Source: Alphaproteobacteria bacterium
GTDB taxonomy: Bacteria > Pseudomonadota > Alphaproteobacteria > UBA6615
Direction: 5' to 3'
Assembly (NCBI GenBank): GCA_022449545.1
Contig: JAKUPN010000007.1
Location: forward strand, 58,451-122,450
Length of the DNA: 64,000 bases
This document shows positions 8,822 through 17,620 of this stretch, piece after piece. The translations under genes were made by a program, and so were the position numbers. The notes below the pieces were generated by a model, which made no database searches, was not told where the DNA came from, and worked only from the letters and a program-made list of their open reading frames with translations. The first letter of the stretch is position 1. Each line of letters starts with the position of its first letter.

Positions 8822-9927
8822 TAGCCGTCCTCTAGATGTAAAAGTAGGGCAACTCCAGCTAGCAGACTAACACCAGCAGGAGTCCAAGCTGCAAGAACGA
8901 CAGGCACCGCACCCCCAAGACCGATAGCGTGGACTAAGTTTGTGAATATAAACAATATAAACGCAGTCATTACTCCGGCGGCTATTAGAAGTGAAGCACT
9001 TCCCCGTCTACTTAATCGCATTGAAAAACTAGCTGCAATCATAACCATAGCTATTAGTAAAATTGGTTCTGCTAATAATGCATGCAACTGAAGTCTATGG
9101 GAGGTTGCGGCAAAACCGGTTTCTTCGAGAATCCTAATAAATCGCGGCAAACTCCATAAAGATACAGTTTCTGGGCTTGCGAAGCTATCTTGTATTTTTT
9201 CTGGAGTTAAGTCTGTTACTAGGCTATGAGACGGCAAAAATTCCCCTGCTTTTTCTGGTCCAGTTAGCCATACTTCACTAAATTCCCATCTGCCTTCTGC
9301 TAAAGTTGCAGATTTAGCATCTAGACGACCAATAAACTTATCTTTCTCTTCTAAGAGAAAAACGATTACTTCCCTTAATTTCAATTCATCAGATTCAATA
9401 GACTGGGCATGGATCACAGCCTGTCCTTCTTGCTCATAAGCTTGTCTTAACCAAATACCTGATGAAGAAACTGCGAGAAGTGACGATCGACCTGTTATGT
9501 GTCGACCCTCCATTTCCTCAAATTGAGATAGGAGCACTGACGAAAGTGGATTAAGTAAAGTTACATTAGCAATCCCTATAAATACCACAACCAGTAAAGA
9601 AGGTAACATGAATTGCCATACAGACACTCCGGTCGAACGAATAACTACTAACTCATGATGCCTAGTTAACTGAAAATATGTTAATAAACTTCCAAACATA
9701 GCAGCAAATGGAATTATTTCTTGAGCTAGGTATGGTGCCCTTAAAAGTGCCATACTTGTAATCACTGCCGTGGATACGTCAGCCTTAGTAGCACTTCGTC
9801 GAATTAACTCGACAGCATCTATAAGTATAACCACAGAAATCATGGAAAATAAAACGACTAAAAACCAAATTAAGAACTGGCGTCCGATGTACATAAAAAG
9901 AGTTGGGGATAGAGTCATAGTCATCAC
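8821..9927 (-). CDS. lptG: LPS export ABC transporter permease LptG
   Basis: Inner-membrane subunit of the LptB2FG complex that pulls LPS out of the membrane and into the Lpt bridge. The YjgP/YjgQ family topology is clear: three N-terminal helices (about 15-37, 55-85, 100-125), a periplasmic beta-jellyroll (about 130-270) and three C-terminal helices. The 368 residues match the family. It follows lptF after 3 bases and overlaps lptD by one. Assignment to LptG rather than LptF rests on gene order and C-terminal similarity. Confidence 0.9.
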   Translation of the reverse strand: MMTMTLSPTLFMYIGRQFLIWFLVVLFSMISVVILIDAVELIRRSATKADVSTAVITSMALLRAPYLAQEIIPFAAMFGSLLTYFQLTRHHELVVIRSTGVSVWQFMLPSLLVVVFIGIANVTLLNPLSSVLLSQFEEMEGRHITGRSSLLAVSSSGIWLRQAYEQEGQAVIHAQSIESDELKLREVIVFLLEEKDKFIGRLDAKSATLAEGRWEFSEVWLTGPEKAGEFLPSHSLVTDLTPEKIQDSFASPETVSLWSLPRFIRILEETGFAATSHRLQLHALLAEPILLIAMVMIAASFSMRLSRRGSASLLIAAGVMTAFILFIFTNLVHAIGLGGAVPVVLAAWTPAGVSLLAGVALLLHLEDG

Positions 9928-9930
9928 ACG

Positions 9931-11064
9931 CTATAAATTATCTTCTGAATTTGTATTAATTTCCGTTTGCCTTTGAGTATAATTATTTCCTTCTCTAAAT
10001 ATAATAAAGCCAAGAATAGCTGAGGTTAATATTGGCAAGACGTATGCCAATGGGACTAGTGCTAAAGTTTTTTGTGAAAGGTTAAATAGGCTTATGCTAA
10101 TTAAATGGAGGGCTGCAATAAACGTTATTGCTACAAGAATCCTAGCCGTTTTGCCTCTTCGATTAAAATCGCCCGCTAGAAGAGCTAATAAGCATATCAT
10201 GGCATATGCCATGATATAAAGTGGCGATGTGATTCGCCTGTGTCCTTCTGCAATTAACTGGTTGGCGTAGAATCGATCATTTACACTGTCATCTGGGTAT
10301 AATAAATTTTGTATAAATCTTTCTTTAGGCTCTATCCATCTTACTTCATTTCTCTGATTAAGCATTCCCAAATCAAGAGAATATTGATCAAAATAAAACA
10401 ATGTTAATCTTCCTGTTTCTCGATCAATTAGTTGTTGACTACCATTAAACATCACAATTCGAATGCCCTGTTCTGATTGCTTTGCGACCCCTCTTTCGGC
10501 TAGATAAGTGACTGGTTTTTTTTGATTTCGTGCATCGTGCGCAAAAATCCCTCTAAGTTCTCCGGGCCCCTCTCTCTTTCTAATGTAAACGGTGAAGTTT
10601 TCGCTGGGAGCATTAAATTTTTGTTCTTGAAGTAAAATACTACTAAACGCGTTTCTATAATCAATTTGTTGAGCTTTGAAATTTGAGTACATTAATGGAG
10701 ACACATAAAAGTTTAATGGAAAACTCAATGCCATGGTTAAGAGCGCTAAAACTATACCTGGTGTGGCAAGTGTCCATTGACTAACCCCACTAGCTCGCAT
10801 AACCACTAACTCGCTATCGGTAGATAGTCTGTTATAAACGGACAAAATTGCTGCTACAATTGCTAGTGGAAGAACAATTGCTAGAAAACCGGGAACGCGA
10901 AAGGCGATAAGCTCAAATAGGACAGATACAGGCAATCCACGATTAATTATGAAATCTACTAGTCTGAGTGAACCGAATAGAGAAACAATTATTGTTAAAA
11001 CTACCGCAACGAAGGTGGTTGTGGTTAGCAATTGTCGAAATATATATCGGCTAATTGACTTCAT
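9931..11064 (-). CDS. lptF: LPS export ABC transporter permease LptF
   Basis: Partner permease of LptG in the LPS extractor LptB2FG. It has the same YjgP/YjgQ layout: the N-terminal motif SRYIFRQLL leads into three helices, then a periplasmic jellyroll (about 125-265) and three more helices, ending in a polar tail. The 377 residues are typical. It is the first gene of a six-gene minus-strand run ending with rsmA, and it is divergent from pepA, an arrangement conserved in many proteobacteria. The run's promoter should lie in the 229-base gap with pepA. Confidence 0.9.
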   Translation of the reverse strand: MKSISRYIFRQLLTTTTFVAVVLTIIVSLFGSLRLVDFIINRGLPVSVLFELIAFRVPGFLAIVLPLAIVAAILSVYNRLSTDSELVVMRASGVSQWTLATPGIVLALLTMALSFPLNFYVSPLMYSNFKAQQIDYRNAFSSILLQEQKFNAPSENFTVYIRKREGPGELRGIFAHDARNQKKPVTYLAERGVAKQSEQGIRIVMFNGSQQLIDRETGRLTLFYFDQYSLDLGMLNQRNEVRWIEPKERFIQNLLYPDDSVNDRFYANQLIAEGHRRITSPLYIMAYAMICLLALLAGDFNRRGKTARILVAITFIAALHLISISLFNLSQKTLALVPLAYVLPILTSAILGFIIFREGNNYTQRQTEINTNSEDNL

Positions 11065-11293
11065 CTGTGTCTATGTCCAACTAAAAAATATCTTAACATT
11101 TATCTTTTTCTACATATGTTCGTCACTAATATTATCCTCATATTAATTTGTAACAGATCCATCACGTGCTACAAACAGTGGTATGTCTTATCTTTTTATT
11201 CATAAGTATTAGTTTATTTTTACATATTGTTGGTATGCTATTTGATGGTTTATGTGTGTTTTCAAGTAATAGAGATTGATAAAGGAATTAAGT
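11065..11293. promoter_or_regulatory. Divergent lptF/pepA intergenic region
   Basis: This 229-base, very AT-rich gap separates the divergent lptF run and pepA, so it must contain promoters for both strands. I could not pick a convincing -35/-10 pair by eye for either. A ribosome-binding site AAAGGA is visible at about 11281-11286, placed to serve the pepA ATG at 11294. Confidence 0.5.
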
Positions 11294-12790
11294 ATGAGAA
11301 TTTCATTTGGTGCTCTCAAAATACCTACCCAAGGGACAATAGTTCTTTTTGTTGGTAAGAGCCGTAAATTGGGCAAGGTCGGACAAAGTATAGACCAAAA
11401 AACTAAAGGAGCTTTGAAAAGATCACTAAAAGTTGCAAACTTTGAATCTAAATTAGGAGATAAAATTTCGATTTTTGCTCCTTGGGGTCATACAAACTCA
11501 ACTTTTATTTTGGTTGGGATTGGAGAGGACAAAAATTATAACGAATTGCAGGCACAGAAACTTGGTGCAACTATTATTGAGGCCTTACAATCATCTAACG
11601 AATTGAGTGCTGTTATTTTGTCTGAAACTCATAATAGTTCTTCAGAGGATAATACTCTTCTGGCTGCGAACGTTGCTTTTGGAGCCAGAATGAGGAGTTA
11701 TGCTTACGAAAAATATAAGACAAAACGAGGGAATACTACTCAGAAAACTAATATAAACAAACTTACTTTTATGTTGGATCGTCCAAATGTTGCACGTAAT
11801 AGGTTTAATGGTCTTTCCAAAATAGCTGATGGCGTAGATTTTGCTCGAGATCTCGTTTCGGAGCCAAGTAACATAAAAACACCCAAATGGATGGCGCAAC
11901 AATGCCGTAAACTATCGCGTTTAGGAGTTAAAGTGGAAGTTATGGGTGAACCTCAGATGAGAAAGTTACAAATGAATGCTTTGCTGGGAGTTGGCCAAGG
12001 AAGTGTCAATGAATCTCAGTGTGTAATTATGAGATGGAATGGGAACAGAAATAGTAAAAAAACGTTAGGCCTAATTGGAAAAGGAGTGACATTCGATACT
12101 GGAGGTATATCCCTAAAACCTGCTAATGGTATGGAAGAAATGATATGGGATATGGGCGGAGCAGGGGCCGTTATAGGAACTATGTGCTCCATTGCTGGAA
12201 GAAACGCTAAAGCAAATGTGGTTGGTATTGTTGGTTTGGTCGAAAACATGCCGGATGGTAATGCTCAGAGGCCTGGTGATATTGTTAAGTCTATGTCGGG
12301 CCAAACCATAGAAGTTTTAAATACTGATGCAGAGGGAAGACTTGTTCTTGCGGATCTCCTTTGGTATGCCCAAAAACGTTTTAAACCTAGTGCTATGATT
12401 GATTTAGCTACCTTAACAGGCGCTATTATGGTTGCTCTTGGCAGAGAGTATGCTGGCTTATACACAAGCAAAGAAGAATTTGGGCAGAAAATAATTGCTG
12501 CTGGTAAGTCTGTTAATGAAAAGCTCTGGCACATGCCGCTTGATCCTGAATATGACAAACAAATAAACTCCCCGCGAGCTGACATGAAAAATATTGGCCC
12601 TAGATGGGGAGGCAGTATAACCGCCGCTCAGTTTTTACAAAGGTTTACAAACAGTGTTGATTGGGCTCACTTAGATATAGCGGGTGTAGCATGGTCCGAT
12701 AAAAATAAAGATTTAATGGAAAAAGGGGCAACAGCATTTGGCGTTAGGACCCTAGATCGTCTTATTCAAGATCATTTTGAACTAAGGTAA
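11294..12790 (+). CDS. pepA: Leucyl aminopeptidase (M17)
   Basis: Cytosolic two-metal aminopeptidase that removes N-terminal residues from peptides. The signature NTDAEGRLVLADLL is intact, and upstream GKGVTFDTGGISLKP supplies further metal and catalytic residues. The reading frame opens at a TTG at 11276, but ATG 11294 is preferred because AAAGGA precedes it at good spacing. That gives 498 residues, normal for M17. In E. coli PepA also binds DNA in Xer recombination and carAB control; nothing here tests that role. holC follows after 16 bases, a widespread pairing. Confidence 0.95.
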   Translation: MRISFGALKIPTQGTIVLFVGKSRKLGKVGQSIDQKTKGALKRSLKVANFESKLGDKISIFAPWGHTNSTFILVGIGEDKNYNELQAQKLGATIIEALQSSNELSAVILSETHNSSSEDNTLLAANVAFGARMRSYAYEKYKTKRGNTTQKTNINKLTFMLDRPNVARNRFNGLSKIADGVDFARDLVSEPSNIKTPKWMAQQCRKLSRLGVKVEVMGEPQMRKLQMNALLGVGQGSVNESQCVIMRWNGNRNSKKTLGLIGKGVTFDTGGISLKPANGMEEMIWDMGGAGAVIGTMCSIAGRNAKANVVGIVGLVENMPDGNAQRPGDIVKSMSGQTIEVLNTDAEGRLVLADLLWYAQKRFKPSAMIDLATLTGAIMVALGREYAGLYTSKEEFGQKIIAAGKSVNEKLWHMPLDPEYDKQINSPRADMKNIGPRWGGSITAAQFLQRFTNSVDWAHLDIAGVAWSDKNKDLMEKGATAFGVRTLDRLIQDHFELR

Positions 12791-12806
12791 ACAAATCGGT
12801 ATATTT

Positions 12807-13265
12807 ATGATGACCGAAGTTAGATTTTATCACTTTACTAGGCAGTCTTACGAAGAGATTTTGCCAGTTATGCTAGAGAGGGTTATTTCACGAGACCGTA
12901 AAAGGGCAGTAGTTAAGGTTAGTAGTGAAGACATGTTAGATCATCTTAATACTCATCTATGGATTTTCAGTGATCGAAGTTTTTTACCCCATGGAACTAA
13001 AAAAGAAGGTTCGCCAGAAATTCAGCCGATATGGTTGACCAATGATGACGAAAATCCAAATAATGCTCATATTCTTTTTTTAATTGATGGCTGCTCTTCG
13101 GATAAAATCGATGAATATGAGATGGTTTGTTTGCTGGTAAACGGCAGAGACAATGATTCTCTTGCAGCAGGACGAAAATCCTGGAGTCTATATAAGGAAC
13201 AAGGTCATCAGCTAAACTATTGGCAGCAATCAGACAAAGGAATATGGGAGATTAAAGATATTTAA
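12807..13265 (+). CDS. holC: DNA polymerase III chi subunit
   Basis: Chi subunit of the DNA polymerase III clamp-loader complex, which links the replisome to single-stranded DNA-binding protein. Family features are the N-terminal EVRFYHF, the WIFSDRSFLPHG segment and the QPIWLTNDDENPNNAHILFLIDG core. At 152 residues it is of normal size. The pepA-holC neighbourhood, 16 bases apart, supports the call because short divergent HolC proteins are often recognised mainly by context. Confidence 0.9.
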   Translation: MMTEVRFYHFTRQSYEEILPVMLERVISRDRKRAVVKVSSEDMLDHLNTHLWIFSDRSFLPHGTKKEGSPEIQPIWLTNDDENPNNAHILFLIDGCSSDKIDEYEMVCLLVNGRDNDSLAAGRKSWSLYKEQGHQLNYWQQSDKGIWEIKDI

Positions 13266-13302
13266 TAGGATCTTTTGAAGTGTGGGCTTGCCCTAACAAT
13301 CC

Positions 13303-13331
13303 TTGGTCGATATAAGCGATTTTACATTATA
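13303..13331 (+). promoter_or_regulatory. Candidate promoter for ndk
   Basis: A -35-like TTGGTC (13303-13308) is followed 17 bases later by an ATTATA hexamer (13326-13331), about 25 bases before the ndk ATG. A good Shine-Dalgarno, GGAGG at about 13344-13348, follows. The -10 match is only moderate, so this is a by-eye prediction. Confidence 0.4.
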
Positions 13332-13356
13332 AAAACAATTTACGGAGGCTTTTTTC

Positions 13357-13779
13357 ATGCCCGTCGAGCGTACTCTTTCAATTATCAAACCTGATGCCAC
13401 AGAGCGCAATATAACTGGCAAAATAATCGATCGTTTTGAGGAGGCCGGTCTTCGCATAGTTGCCCAGAAAAAAATCAAACTAAGTGTTCAGCGTGCTGAA
13501 AAATTTTATGAGGTTCATCGTGAACGACCGTTCTTTTCTGACTTGGTAAAATTTATGTCATCTGGTGCTATTATTGTACAAGTTCTAGAAGGAGAGAATG
13601 CTATCCTCAAAAACAGAGAAGTTATGGGCGCTACCAATCCTGAGGAGGCCGCAGAAGGAACAATAAGAAAAGATTTTGCTGTGTCGATTGAAGCAAACTC
13701 TGTGCATGGCTCAGATGGTCCTGAAACAGCTGTCGAAGAAATTAATTTCTTCTTCAAAGAAGAAGAGATTGTTACATAA
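13357..13779 (+). CDS. ndk: Nucleoside diphosphate kinase
   Basis: Transfers the gamma phosphate between nucleoside triphosphates and diphosphates through a phosphohistidine intermediate. The catalytic NSVHGSDG motif gives His117, and Lys11 in IIKPDAT is the conserved active-site lysine. The 140 residues match the bacterial hexameric/tetrameric enzyme. It starts 91 bases after holC with a clear ribosome-binding site and its own candidate promoter, and it ends convergent with purN. Confidence 0.97.
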   Translation: MPVERTLSIIKPDATERNITGKIIDRFEEAGLRIVAQKKIKLSVQRAEKFYEVHRERPFFSDLVKFMSSGAIIVQVLEGENAILKNREVMGATNPEEAAEGTIRKDFAVSIEANSVHGSDGPETAVEEINFFFKEEEIVT

Positions 13780-13812
13780 TCTCATTTGAAGGTTCTGTTA
13801 TAGAAATAGCAT

Positions 13813-14466
13813 CTAATCTATTGGAGGATTAAAGAGACTGTTTGGTAAGGAATAGTTATTTTGATCTATTACCTTTTTATTTGAAACAGACAGTTGTCTC
13901 CGAGCTATTAACTCAACTGCCTTAGGATAGCACTTGTGTTCTGCAGCTAATATACGAGCCGAGAGAGTTTCTACACTATCATCATTTAATACTGGCACGG
14001 CAGCTTGCATTATAATTGGGCCTTCATCCATTTCAGGTACAACAAAATGCACTGTACATCCGCTAACCTTTACACCACTATTTATAGTCTGGGCTATGGC
14101 GTCTAAACCTTTGAATGAGGGCAAAAGCGAGGGATGAATATTAAGAAGTTTACTAGGCCATTTTTCCACAAACCATTTACTTAATAGCCTCATAAAGCCA
14201 GCTAAGCATATTAGATCAACATTCTCTAAAATCAAACTATTATAAATTTCTTTGTCAAAGGTTTCTCTGTCTGGATAATCTTCATGTTGAATAACTTTGG
14301 TTTTTAGTTGTGCTTTTTTTGCATGTTCTAGACCGCTAGCATCAGATTTATTGGAAATCACAATAGCGATAGCGGCAGGAAAACAGGTCTTTTGACATGC
14401 ATTAATTAGAGCATTTAAATTTGAACCCCGTCCTGAAATTAATATTCCCAACCTTAATTTTTTCAT
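13813..14466 (-). CDS. purN: Phosphoribosylglycinamide formyltransferase (GART)
   Basis: Third step of de novo purine synthesis: it transfers a formyl group from 10-formyltetrahydrofolate to GAR. The N-terminal ISGRGSNLNALI binds the phosphate, and HPSLLPSFKG carries the catalytic histidine and precedes the family's folate-site aspartate region (VVPEMDEGPII). The 217 residues are normal. It follows purM with a 9-base gap, the standard purM-purN operon. Confidence 0.96.
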   Translation of the reverse strand: MKKLRLGILISGRGSNLNALINACQKTCFPAAIAIVISNKSDASGLEHAKKAQLKTKVIQHEDYPDRETFDKEIYNSLILENVDLICLAGFMRLLSKWFVEKWPSKLLNIHPSLLPSFKGLDAIAQTINSGVKVSGCTVHFVVPEMDEGPIIMQAAVPVLNDDSVETLSARILAAEHKCYPKAVELIARRQLSVSNKKVIDQNNYSLPNSLFNPPID

Positions 14467-14475
14467 AAATCACTC

Positions 14476-15540
14476 TCAAGTCATACCTAATGCTTCGTCA
14501 AGATTGTTTACTAAAACTTTTTGCTTCAGAGAACTTGTTACTTCACCTATTTCGATAGCTGTTTCGCCACTATTAATAAAATCTTTTAGAATAGTGGCCG
14601 CATTTATCTTATCCACGACCACAATCATTCCTATTCCGCAATTAAATGTTTTTGTCATTTCCTCATTAGAAATACTACCGCTTTGTTTAAGCCATTTGAA
14701 AACAGGTTGTGCTTTCCAATTTCTACCTTCTATGTGGGCTCCACATGATTTTGGAAGAACTCTCGGTATGTTTTCAATTAACCCACCGCCAGTAATGTGC
14801 GCTATTGCTTTAATTTTTTTATTAGATATTACCTTAAGGCATGACTGAGCATAAATACGTGTTGGTTCTAGAAGTACTGATAATAAAGATTTTGTATTAT
14901 TAAATGGCGCTGGTTCATCAAGTTGTGTTTCAGTATATTCTATAATTTTATTTATAAGGGAAAAACCATTTGCATGAGGGCCGCTAGACATTAATCCAAT
15001 GATCACATCTCCACTTTTTGGTAAGTTACTCTCGTTAGGTAATAAATCAGATCTTTCTACTGCTCCAAGAGCAAACCCTGCAAGATCATAATCTTTGTTT
15101 TTATATAGGCCTGGCATTTCAGCTGTTTCACCCCCAATTAGGGCACAGCCTGCTATCTTACAGCCTGTAGCGATACCACTGATTAATTCTGATGCAATAT
15201 CATTATTTAATTTTGAAGTCGCAAAATAGTCTAAAAAAGCTAATGGCTCTGCTCCCTGAACAACAAGATCATTCACACACATGGCAACTAGGTCTATTCC
15301 AATCGTGTTATGAGTGTTAGCTTCAATCGCTAATTTTAGCTTGGTGCCAACGCCGTCCGTAGCTAAAACTAATAGGGGATCTGTATATCCTGCTGCTTTT
15401 GGGTCAAATACTCCTCCAAATCCACCAATGGTATCGTATGAGCCAGATCGTTTTGTTGCCATAGCTAGAGGCTTTATTATTTCAACTAGAGCATTACCTT
15501 TCGCAATGTCTACTCCAGAACCCTTATAAGTAAGTGAAAT
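14476..15540 (-). CDS. purM: Phosphoribosylformylglycinamidine cyclo-ligase (AIRS), probable ATT start
   Basis: ATP-dependent ring closure of FGAM to AIR in purine synthesis. The core DGVGTKLKLA and GGETAEMPGLY motifs are intact. The first in-frame ATG (15462) would remove the conserved N-terminus, since codons just upstream encode SLTYKGSGVDIAKGNALVE, which matches the usual PurM start (SLTYKDAGVDIDAGNALV-like). No ATG, GTG, TTG or CTG lies in that stretch. An ATT at 15540-15538 sits 7 bases after a strong GGAAGGAG, so I place the start there, giving 354 residues. A sequencing error in an ATG is the main alternative. Confidence 0.93.
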   Translation of the reverse strand: MSLTYKGSGVDIAKGNALVEIIKPLAMATKRSGSYDTIGGFGGVFDPKAAGYTDPLLVLATDGVGTKLKLAIEANTHNTIGIDLVAMCVNDLVVQGAEPLAFLDYFATSKLNNDIASELISGIATGCKIAGCALIGGETAEMPGLYKNKDYDLAGFALGAVERSDLLPNESNLPKSGDVIIGLMSSGPHANGFSLINKIIEYTETQLDEPAPFNNTKSLLSVLLEPTRIYAQSCLKVISNKKIKAIAHITGGGLIENIPRVLPKSCGAHIEGRNWKAQPVFKWLKQSGSISNEEMTKTFNCGIGMIVVVDKINAATILKDFINSGETAIEIGEVTSSLKQKVLVNNLDEALGMT

Positions 15541-15673
15541 GTTATTTCTCCTTCCGTCACTTATTTGATAAAAATATACTATTTATTAACGGTTTTATAC
15601 TTGAATGCTTTTTTCTGTAATAAAGAATAGAAATTACGGCTTATTTAGAGATGACACAACAATAGGTCATTAG

Positions 15674-16870
15674 ATGTTTTTTATAATCTGTTCAAATATA
15701 AGGTTCATTAATATTCCATTATTTATGATTCTGGGTCAGTCTTTATTTTTCTTGGTGCTTTTTTTTACAGCTGTTGCAGATGCATCAGGCCACAAGCTAG
15801 AAGTTTTTTCCGTAAGCGAAATAAAAGTGGATGAAACTTCAGAAACGGCAGCTAAGGCTAAAGACGAAGCGTTTGCAAAAGGGCAAAAATTAGCCTTGTC
15901 TATACTTCTTCGTAGGCTTACGAGGGACGAAGATATTCATTCTTTGCCGATTGTTGATGATGAACAGTTGGAATTTCTTGTTCAGGCTTTAGAAGTGGCT
16001 GAAGAGCGTTTATCAAATATTCGCTATATAGCAAGTTTAACGGTTAGGTTTAAGCCCTTGGAGATACGGCGTTTGCTTAGGGAGAGCGGCGTGCCGTATG
16101 CGGAATCAGCAAGTAAACCAATATTGGTAATCCCTCTACTGAGGAAACATGGTTCATTAATGCTTTGGGACGAGGATAATTTTTGGAGGAAGGCTTGGTT
16201 AGATTTGCCCTTAAGTGACGGGCTAGTTCCTCAAATTTTACCCATAGGTGATTTGAGTGATATTACTGATATTGATGCAAGTCAGGCTGCAGATGGCGAT
16301 CCAACTGGTATCAGTTCCATAGCTAATCGTTATGGAGCAGGACAGGTGCTAATTGCTTTTGCTACTGTTTCTGAGACGGCTGAAGGTAACAAAATCAATA
16401 TATCTACCACCCATATAGGACGTTACTCGGAAGAGCCTATAATATTTAATTTAGAGGCCTCCAATTCAGAGAGCTTACAAGATTTATTCTTAAAAGCTGC
16501 TTCAAAACTTGCTGCTATGATAGAAAACAACTGGACTACTCAAAATATTATTGAATTTGATCGACCAAGAAGCACTCTACTTAATGTTCCTCTGACATCA
16601 CTTGAGCAGTGGATTTTGATTGAAAAGAAATTGAGCAACATTGCAACTATATTTAGAGTTAAAATTAGAACGTTTTCGATTAATTCTGTTTTCATTGAGA
16701 TTTATCATTATGGAGATAAAGATCAGATGACAAATATTTTATTACAAGAAGACTTAGTTATTGAAACGTCCTCGCAAGCTACACGAAATACTGAGTTTGG
16801 TATTTCTTCGAAAAACACCAATTTGCCAATCATATCAACTCTTAGGTTTAGAAGCCGTGAAAAGGAATAG
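15674..16870 (+). CDS. DUF2066 family exported protein
   Basis: Unknown-function protein of the DUF2066 family. It has an N-terminal hydrophobic segment (about 10-38) consistent with a signal peptide, ending around VADASG. The conserved region follows at about 42-240, including an ALEVAEERLSNIRYIASLTVRF stretch typical of these proteins, and then a less conserved C-terminal half. The position, divergent from purM and directly before an HdaA-like gene, is a recurrent alphaproteobacterial arrangement. An alternative start at 15725 would still leave a signal segment. Its role is unknown. Confidence 0.75.
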   Translation: MFFIICSNIRFINIPLFMILGQSLFFLVLFFTAVADASGHKLEVFSVSEIKVDETSETAAKAKDEAFAKGQKLALSILLRRLTRDEDIHSLPIVDDEQLEFLVQALEVAEERLSNIRYIASLTVRFKPLEIRRLLRESGVPYAESASKPILVIPLLRKHGSLMLWDEDNFWRKAWLDLPLSDGLVPQILPIGDLSDITDIDASQAADGDPTGISSIANRYGAGQVLIAFATVSETAEGNKINISTTHIGRYSEEPIIFNLEASNSESLQDLFLKAASKLAAMIENNWTTQNIIEFDRPRSTLLNVPLTSLEQWILIEKKLSNIATIFRVKIRTFSINSVFIEIYHYGDKDQMTNILLQEDLVIETSSQATRNTEFGISSKNTNLPIISTLRFRSREKE

Positions 16871-17573
16871 TCCATTAAATCAGTTAGTGCTAAATTTAGG
16901 GCATCGAACAGGGTTTGAAAGATCTGATCTCTTTGTTTCTGAATGCAATGTCAATGCAGTGAAATGGCTTGAGCGGTGGCCAGATTGGCCCTCGCTTGGA
17001 TTAGTTATTTGGGGTCCAGAAGCTAGTGGAAAGTCTCATTTGGGGAAAGTTTGGTGTGATAAATCTGACTCCGCTCTGTTGTTTCCAGATGATTTTGATC
17101 TCAATGAACCACCAGATATAGTGAAAAATAATAAGAATATCTTGATTGATGGAGCAGAATTAATCATCGAAAATTCTAAACGCGAAAGGTCTCTTTTACA
17201 TGTTTATAATTTAATTAATGAACGTAGGGGGCACATGCTGTTTTGCGCGAGAACTCCTCCAGGTAGATGGGGAATAAAACTAGCTGATTTAAGCTCAAGA
17301 CTTAACTCATTACCAGTTACGAAAATAGCCCTACCTGATGATAAGGTTCTAGCTGCCGTTTTATTAAAATTATTCACTGATAGGCAGCTAAAGGTAGAAA
17401 AAGGTGTGATTGATTTTGCGATATCAAGAATGGAGCGTTCGTTTAGGGCAGCAGAGGAATTGGCCTCAATTGTTGACAAGATAGCTCTTGTAATGCGCCG
17501 TCCTGTAACTATCCCATTGTTAAGTGAGGTTTTTTCTGAAATAGAAAAAAATAAGCTTGAGCGTGAATCGTAA
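16857..17573 (+). CDS. hdaA: DnaA-homologous replication regulator (HdaA-like)
   Basis: DnaA-family AAA+ protein without the DNA-binding domain. In alphaproteobacteria, HdaA works with the beta clamp to stimulate ATP hydrolysis by DnaA and so limit re-initiation. The P-loop WGPEASGKSHLGKVW, a degenerate Walker B (NILIDGAE) and sensor-like regions (DLSSRLNSLPV) are visible. I start at GTG 16857 (VKRNSPLNQLVLNLGH), which resembles the clamp-binding N-terminus (QLxLxL-type motif: QLVLNL). It overlaps the DUF2066 gene by 14 bases. An ATG at 16761 in frame would add 32 unconvincing residues. Confidence 0.82.
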   Translation: MKRNSPLNQLVLNLGHRTGFERSDLFVSECNVNAVKWLERWPDWPSLGLVIWGPEASGKSHLGKVWCDKSDSALLFPDDFDLNEPPDIVKNNKNILIDGAELIIENSKRERSLLHVYNLINERRGHMLFCARTPPGRWGIKLADLSSRLNSLPVTKIALPDDKVLAAVLLKLFTDRQLKVEKGVIDFAISRMERSFRAAEELASIVDKIALVMRRPVTIPLLSEVFSEIEKNKLERES

Positions 17574-17620
17574 TACAAATTTCATGTCTTGTATCTAATA
17601 TATAAGATGCATTATTATGC

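Noticed and set aside
11276..11293. TTG start for pepA
   Set aside because: ATG 11294 has AAAGGA at proper spacing, which the TTG lacks.
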